Assembly: GCF_002356295.1 (NCBI RefSeq)
Contig: NZ_AP018042.1
Coordinates: forward strand, 4,186,361-4,250,360
DNA length: 64,000 nt
Source: Labilibaculum antarcticum
GTDB taxonomy: Bacteria > Bacteroidota > Bacteroidia > Bacteroidales > Marinifilaceae
Reading direction: 5' to 3'
The position numbers were made by a program, and so were the translations under genes. Under the pieces are notes generated by a model. The model was not told where the DNA came from. It ran no database searches and was given only the letters and a program-made list of their open reading frames with translations. Positions within the stretch are counted from its first letter, which is position 1. Each line of letters starts with the position of its first letter. Shown here in pieces: positions 60,613-64,000 of this stretch.

Positions 60613-62886
60613 ATGGCTAAATATCTTACTTTTATCTTTTTACTGATTACTTTAACCGTTTCAGCTCAAGATCTTATTATTCCACACGATCATGTCTTAG
60701 GAAATGCGGAATTAGTCAGTATGTTGAATGTTGAGTCGAATACTGAACTGAAAAAGATTCAGTCTACCTACCAAGCAGGCAAAGAAGATAAGGCATTAAT
60801 TGCCTTAACTCAGTATTTTAAACATAAATTATCGGATCGTTATTTTTTCAGTTCTAATGATTTTCGTCAGCGTTTCGAGGAGTATAACAAGATGTATTCC
60901 GGCAGATTTGAATACCATGAAAAGAAAGCAAAGCAACATCTTGAATTGTATCCTGCATGGACCGAATGGAAAATACCTTTTACTAATTTAAAAGGGGAAG
61001 AGGTGAGTTCATATCCATACAGGCATTTAACAAGACAGCACAAGGCTGGAGATATTGCATTGCTTTTTTATTTTACAAACGACACTACTTATCTGCACTA
61101 CATACCCAAACAGGCGGAATCATTAAATGAAGCTTTTAATCAAGGGAAAGTAGAGACTATTGCAGATGGAAATGGTGCTTATGAAGCTTACAGAGCCGGA
61201 AACAGAATGTACAACTGGCTGTTTGCTCATCAATGTTTATTGGCATCCGATCAATATACCTGGCAAGAGCAGCTTGTCATGATTAAGAATTTTTTGCACA
61301 CAGGTGCTAAATTATACCATCACAATTCAGAGTATCGCGAAGGCAATCATCAAACCAGGGGCATGAGTGCTTTGGGAATGTTAGCGATTCTATTCAAAGA
61401 ATTTAAAGGTGCAGATGAATGGTGGACCCGAGCTACCAATCGATTGGAAGAACATCTGGAAAAGGAAGTTTATGCCGATGGATTTCAATTTGAGAGATCT
61501 GTACATTATCACATTGATGATATCGATAATTACTTCTATCCATATCAGTTAGCAAAAATGAATGGCGTAAGCCTCAACCCAATATGGGATCAAAGATTAA
61601 AAGCAATGTTTCAGGTATTCGTAAAAATAGCATTGCCAACTAAAAATGCACCAGTCTTTCAGGATGATACGAATGATCCGTGGGCTGAGTACAATAAAAT
61701 TGAAGATATTATGGCTTTAGGATCAGTACTAATTGCCAATAAAGAATTTAAATATTTTGCTGGAAAGAAACTTCCTTCAAAGTATTACTGGTTGTTGAGT
61801 AATGCTCAGCTTGAAGATTTCAAAAATAGAAAAGCATCTAAACCCAAGCTTAAGAGTACGGAGTTGCCCGAGACTGGTTACTATATCATGCGAAATGGCT
61901 GGGAGAAAGATGATTTGTATATGGCTATAAGTGCCGGAATAACAGAAGAAAAACCAGATCATCAGCATGGAGATATGTTGGGAGTACAAGCCTATGCATA
62001 TGGCAATATGGTTTTGCCAAATTATCAGGTGAGATATTATTTAGAGGATTTAGAGGAGTTCAAGAACTCTTGGACAAAAAATGTAGGTCTGGTTGATTCT
62101 GTTCCTCATGGTAGAAAATGGACAGGCAATAAAGGTGGCAGTGGATTCGGAAAATGGGGACAGTTGCCAGTTCCAAAAGTGTTGAACTGGACAAAAGGCG
62201 ATCAAGTTGATTTCTTTATTGGTACACATGATGGATATAAGGATATGGGTGTTGAGACTTTTCGTCAGGTTTTCTTTTTGAAAGATGGTTTTTGGTTGGT
62301 TCGTGATCATTTCATTTCCGATGGAACTCAACACAACTATCAGCAAGTTTGGCAAGGGCATTACGACACTGAAAATAAAGTGCATGTTCGATCTGTATTT
62401 CCAAATGGAGCAGGCTTAGATATCATTCAATTGGGAGATGTTCCGAATGTAATTACAAAAGGTTCTGCCCGAGGAAAAGGGCGTATAGTGTTCGAATCAG
62501 AAAAAATGAACAAAGCAACTTATTCAAGCTTGTTATTTCCCTTTAAAGGATTTGAGGAGCGAATTCAGAAGCAAGATCAATATGAAAACTTAAAACTGTG
62601 TGGCTGGCAAATCAGCAAATCAGATCAAATAAATAAAACAGAATATTTAGAGTCAGATGCATCTTTGGTTCTAGCAAAAGATAAGGTGATTCTGTTATTC
62701 GATGGATCAAAAATTCAATTCAAATCTGGTGATGTGATGACAACAAACAAGAAAAGTGATTTGCTCCTAAAATGGGAAAAAGGCAGCTGGAATGTTACCA
62801 ATTGCGGTATCTTAGGAGTTCGGTTAACGGTATCAAGTCAGTATATAGACTTAGAACCTGGAAAATCAGTTCAAATAGATTTATAA
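60613..62886 (+). CDS. Oligoalginate lyase, heparinase II/III fold (PL17-like)
   Basis: About 757 residues: signal peptide (cut after VSAQ, about residue 18), an N-terminal alpha/alpha-barrel (to about 350) and a C-terminal beta-sandwich of the heparinase II/III type. Likely active-site regions are REGNHQTRGMSALG (Asn-His), FERSVHYHIDD (Tyr, His) and DHQHGDMLG, comparable to exolytic PL17 lyases that release unsaturated uronate from alginate oligomers. PL39 or another heparinase-like family cannot be excluded. The frame opens with a GTG at 60589; the ATG at 60613 gives the clean signal peptide. Confidence 0.8.
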   Translation: MAKYLTFIFLLITLTVSAQDLIIPHDHVLGNAELVSMLNVESNTELKKIQSTYQAGKEDKALIALTQYFKHKLSDRYFFSSNDFRQRFEEYNKMYSGRFEYHEKKAKQHLELYPAWTEWKIPFTNLKGEEVSSYPYRHLTRQHKAGDIALLFYFTNDTTYLHYIPKQAESLNEAFNQGKVETIADGNGAYEAYRAGNRMYNWLFAHQCLLASDQYTWQEQLVMIKNFLHTGAKLYHHNSEYREGNHQTRGMSALGMLAILFKEFKGADEWWTRATNRLEEHLEKEVYADGFQFERSVHYHIDDIDNYFYPYQLAKMNGVSLNPIWDQRLKAMFQVFVKIALPTKNAPVFQDDTNDPWAEYNKIEDIMALGSVLIANKEFKYFAGKKLPSKYYWLLSNAQLEDFKNRKASKPKLKSTELPETGYYIMRNGWEKDDLYMAISAGITEEKPDHQHGDMLGVQAYAYGNMVLPNYQVRYYLEDLEEFKNSWTKNVGLVDSVPHGRKWTGNKGGSGFGKWGQLPVPKVLNWTKGDQVDFFIGTHDGYKDMGVETFRQVFFLKDGFWLVRDHFISDGTQHNYQQVWQGHYDTENKVHVRSVFPNGAGLDIIQLGDVPNVITKGSARGKGRIVFESEKMNKATYSSLLFPFKGFEERIQKQDQYENLKLCGWQISKSDQINKTEYLESDASLVLAKDKVILLFDGSKIQFKSGDVMTTNKKSDLLLKWEKGSWNVTNCGILGVRLTVSSQYIDLEPGKSVQIDL

Positions 62887-63156
62887 GAAACAAGATATAC
62901 TTCACAATCCTTTTATTATGCAAATGGTAAGTTTAAGTTCACAATTGGTGATGATGTTAAGCTTGTAGAAGAAGGAGATGGTGTTTACATTAAGCCGAAT
63001 TTGCCTCATGGTGCTATTTGCCTGGAGGAAGGTATTCTGATTGATGTATTTAGTCCGGTTCGTGAAGATTTTTGGGAAGGTAGCGCTGTTTATTATTTTG
63101 TAATGCAAGCTAAAATTCTAATTATCAGATTGTCATACTTTCAGAACCAACACTAA
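62887..63156 (+). pseudogene. Fossil of KdgF-like cupin (uronate ring-opening)
   Basis: Directly after the lyase stop, the frame encodes QSFYYANGKFKFTIGDDVKL, YIKPNLPHGAICLEEGILID and VFSPVREDF. That is the C-terminal half of a KdgF-type cupin, which opens unsaturated uronates to linear keto sugars in pectin and alginate degradation. The N-terminal half, with most metal ligands, is gone and no start codon with upstream signals exists, so it is a relic. Confidence 0.75.
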
Positions 63157-63174
63157 AAAGTTGTCTTTATAACA

Positions 63175-63317
63175 TGGCGGAATTTATAGGAGTAGATAGA
63201 AATCAACGAACGCTAATTGGTACTGATATTATTCTTGGAAACGTGGCGATTTTGCACATGAAGTATTCGATGAATTGATTAAATGGTCGATTATTAATAA
63301 CCCTAAAACTTTTTAGT
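63175..63317 (+). pseudogene. Frameshifted protein relic of unknown family
   Basis: MAEFIGVDRNQRTLIGTDII starts at 63175; after a shift near 63245 the sequence DFAHEVFDELIKWSIINNPK ends at a TAG at 63315-63317. The pieces look like one C-terminal segment, but I cannot name the family. Confidence 0.35.
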
Positions 63318-63329
63318 ATGTAGACAATT

Positions 63330-63366
63330 GGAAGGCATCTTCGGTAATTCGGGGTGCCTTTCCTTT
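63330..63366 (+). terminator. Possible terminator after the relic region
   Basis: GGAAGGCA and TGCCTTTCC pair with one bulge around a 17-base loop and are followed by TTTG. Confidence 0.4.
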
Positions 63367-63369
63367 GTT

Positions 63370-63486
63370 ATGGAGACAAGGTGTAAAAGAGATATGAGAG
63401 AGTTTTATGAGTGTGATTGCAATACTGGCATTTATTGTAGTGAAGAAAGTAAACTTAAGACCAGAGGAATGAAGCGGGAGATTTAA
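63370..63486 (+). other. Small cysteine-containing ORF (38 codons), doubtful
   Basis: Reads METRCKRDMREFYECDCNTG... with four cysteines. It has no clear ribosome signals and lies in a relic-rich stretch, so it may be chance. Confidence 0.2.
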
Positions 63487-63524
63487 TGGTAATAGAAAAT
63501 CGTTTTCTATTGCTTGAAAATAGT

Positions 63525-63556
63525 AATGGCCATCTGCAGCAGATGGCCATTGTTTT
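63525..63556. terminator. Long palindromic hairpin before the acyl-CoA dehydrogenase gene end
   Basis: AATGGCCATCTGC and GCAGATGGCCATT form a perfect 13-bp stem with a one-base centre, followed on the plus strand by GTTTTT. It sits 34 bases past the stop of the minus-strand gene. Confidence 0.65.
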
Positions 63557-63584
63557 TAAGATTCGATTTGTTGAGAATAGAGTA

Positions 63585-64000
63585 TTAGGAGAATTCAAGC
63601 CAGGAACTTCCGTCTTGATATTCATTAACACTCGTAATTTTACTGTTGTTGTGGTAAGAATAGATCAGGTTACTTATGTCTTGATCAAGAGAAGATAAAC
63701 AGTTTTCAATTAAGTCTTTTCTGAATCCTTTTTCATCGAGGTCAATTACTAATCCTGCCGATACAATTCTACCTATTGCTCTTCCCAGATCAACTAATTT
63801 ACGTTGTGGTAAATCGGTGTTTAAAGAAAAATTGGTTTGCTTTTTAAAGAATTCAGATGCTTTACTTGTTAAATCGAAGTTTTTTAGAAATTGAAACAAG
63901 TTGAATTCCTTTTTCTTCTTCATTAGTTTTATTACCATTTCCGAAATTTGAGTGTAGAGCATTTCATTTGCTCCTTCAAAAATTTGAAACGGGCGACTAT
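63585..64000 (-). CDS. Acyl-CoA dehydrogenase, C-terminal part (runs off the window)
   Basis: Read from the right edge on the minus strand: SRPFQIFEGANEMLYTQISE, then MVIKLMKKKKEFNLFQFLKN and a C-terminal extension ending SSWLEFS. QIFEGANE is the end of the acyl-CoA dehydrogenase catalytic fold, which oxidises fatty acyl-CoA with FAD. The visible part has no internal stop, so the gene may be intact outside the window. An interrupted, 5'-truncated relative lies at 49.2-49.7 kb in the same orientation. An ATG at 63962 is internal, not a start. Confidence 0.75.
   Translation of the reverse strand, partial: SRPFQIFEGANEMLYTQISEMVIKLMKKKKEFNLFQFLKNFDLTSKASEFFKKQTNFSLNTDLPQRKLVDLGRAIGRIVSAGLVIDLDEKGFRKDLIENCLSSLDQDISNLIYSYHNNSKITSVNEYQDGSSWLEFS

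Overview
The window looks like a chromosome segment of a low-GC marine Bacteroidota, probably Bacteroidales/Marinilabiliales. Support: the gene order yajC-ybbR-coaE, several promoters with the Bacteroidota -7 element TAnnTTTG, SusC/SusD proteins, LytTR two-component genes, and an alginate-degradation locus. I saw no rRNA, tRNA, CRISPR array, transposase or phage gene.

1-24.2 kb is mostly intact core genome: yajC, a YbbR protein, coaE, a TerB/DnaJ protein, a DUF5606 protein, an acetyltransferase, envelope proteins, a methyltransferase, a DEAD-box RNA helicase, an MscS channel and an AsmA-like protein. It then holds a glycerol block: PadR regulator, a divergent GlpK paralogue, a 48-residue ORF, glpD, canonical glpK, glpF and an outer-membrane protein. 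An ECF sigma factor coupled to a membrane-anchored beta-barrel protein and an EF-hand protein follow.

24.2-30 kb is a decaying stretch. It holds a DUF6261-like gene, a degenerate ~41-bp tandem repeat array, the N-terminal remnant of a MerR-HTH/DNA cytosine methyltransferase, an OmpA-family gene, a regulator pseudogene cut by an in-frame TGA, and a frameshifted membrane-protein relic. 30-36 kb carries two SDR enzymes, a CPBP protease homologue and a large hybrid histidine kinase.

36.9-47.9 kb is the most interesting part. A LytS/LytTR-type two-component system sits among three minus-strand operons: VTC-DUF4956-DUF2490-CotH; ferredoxin - membrane haem protein - Tat-exported flavoprotein; and DUF1566 lipoprotein - Spy-like protein. 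Each operon has, 67-74 bp before its first codon, a direct repeat of the form TCAACGAATGG with exact 21-bp phasing. This is the geometry of a LytTR binding site, so the block can be read as one regulon joining an uncharacterised VTC/CotH envelope module to a transmembrane electron-transfer chain.

48-63 kb is an alginate utilisation locus: a PL7 lyase, a GntR/FCD regulator, SusC, SusD, two lipoproteins with a shared C-terminal domain, two more PL7 lyases and a heparinase-fold oligoalginate lyase. Three TTGGTnnACCAA palindromes and a TGGTGCACCA palindrome near the regulator and first PL7 gene are probable operators. The locus contains relics of a second SusD and of KdgF. It is bracketed by a broken acyl-CoA dehydrogenase fragment (49.2-49.7 kb) and a same-orientation acyl-CoA dehydrogenase gene running off the right edge, which suggests insertion or rearrangement at that gene.
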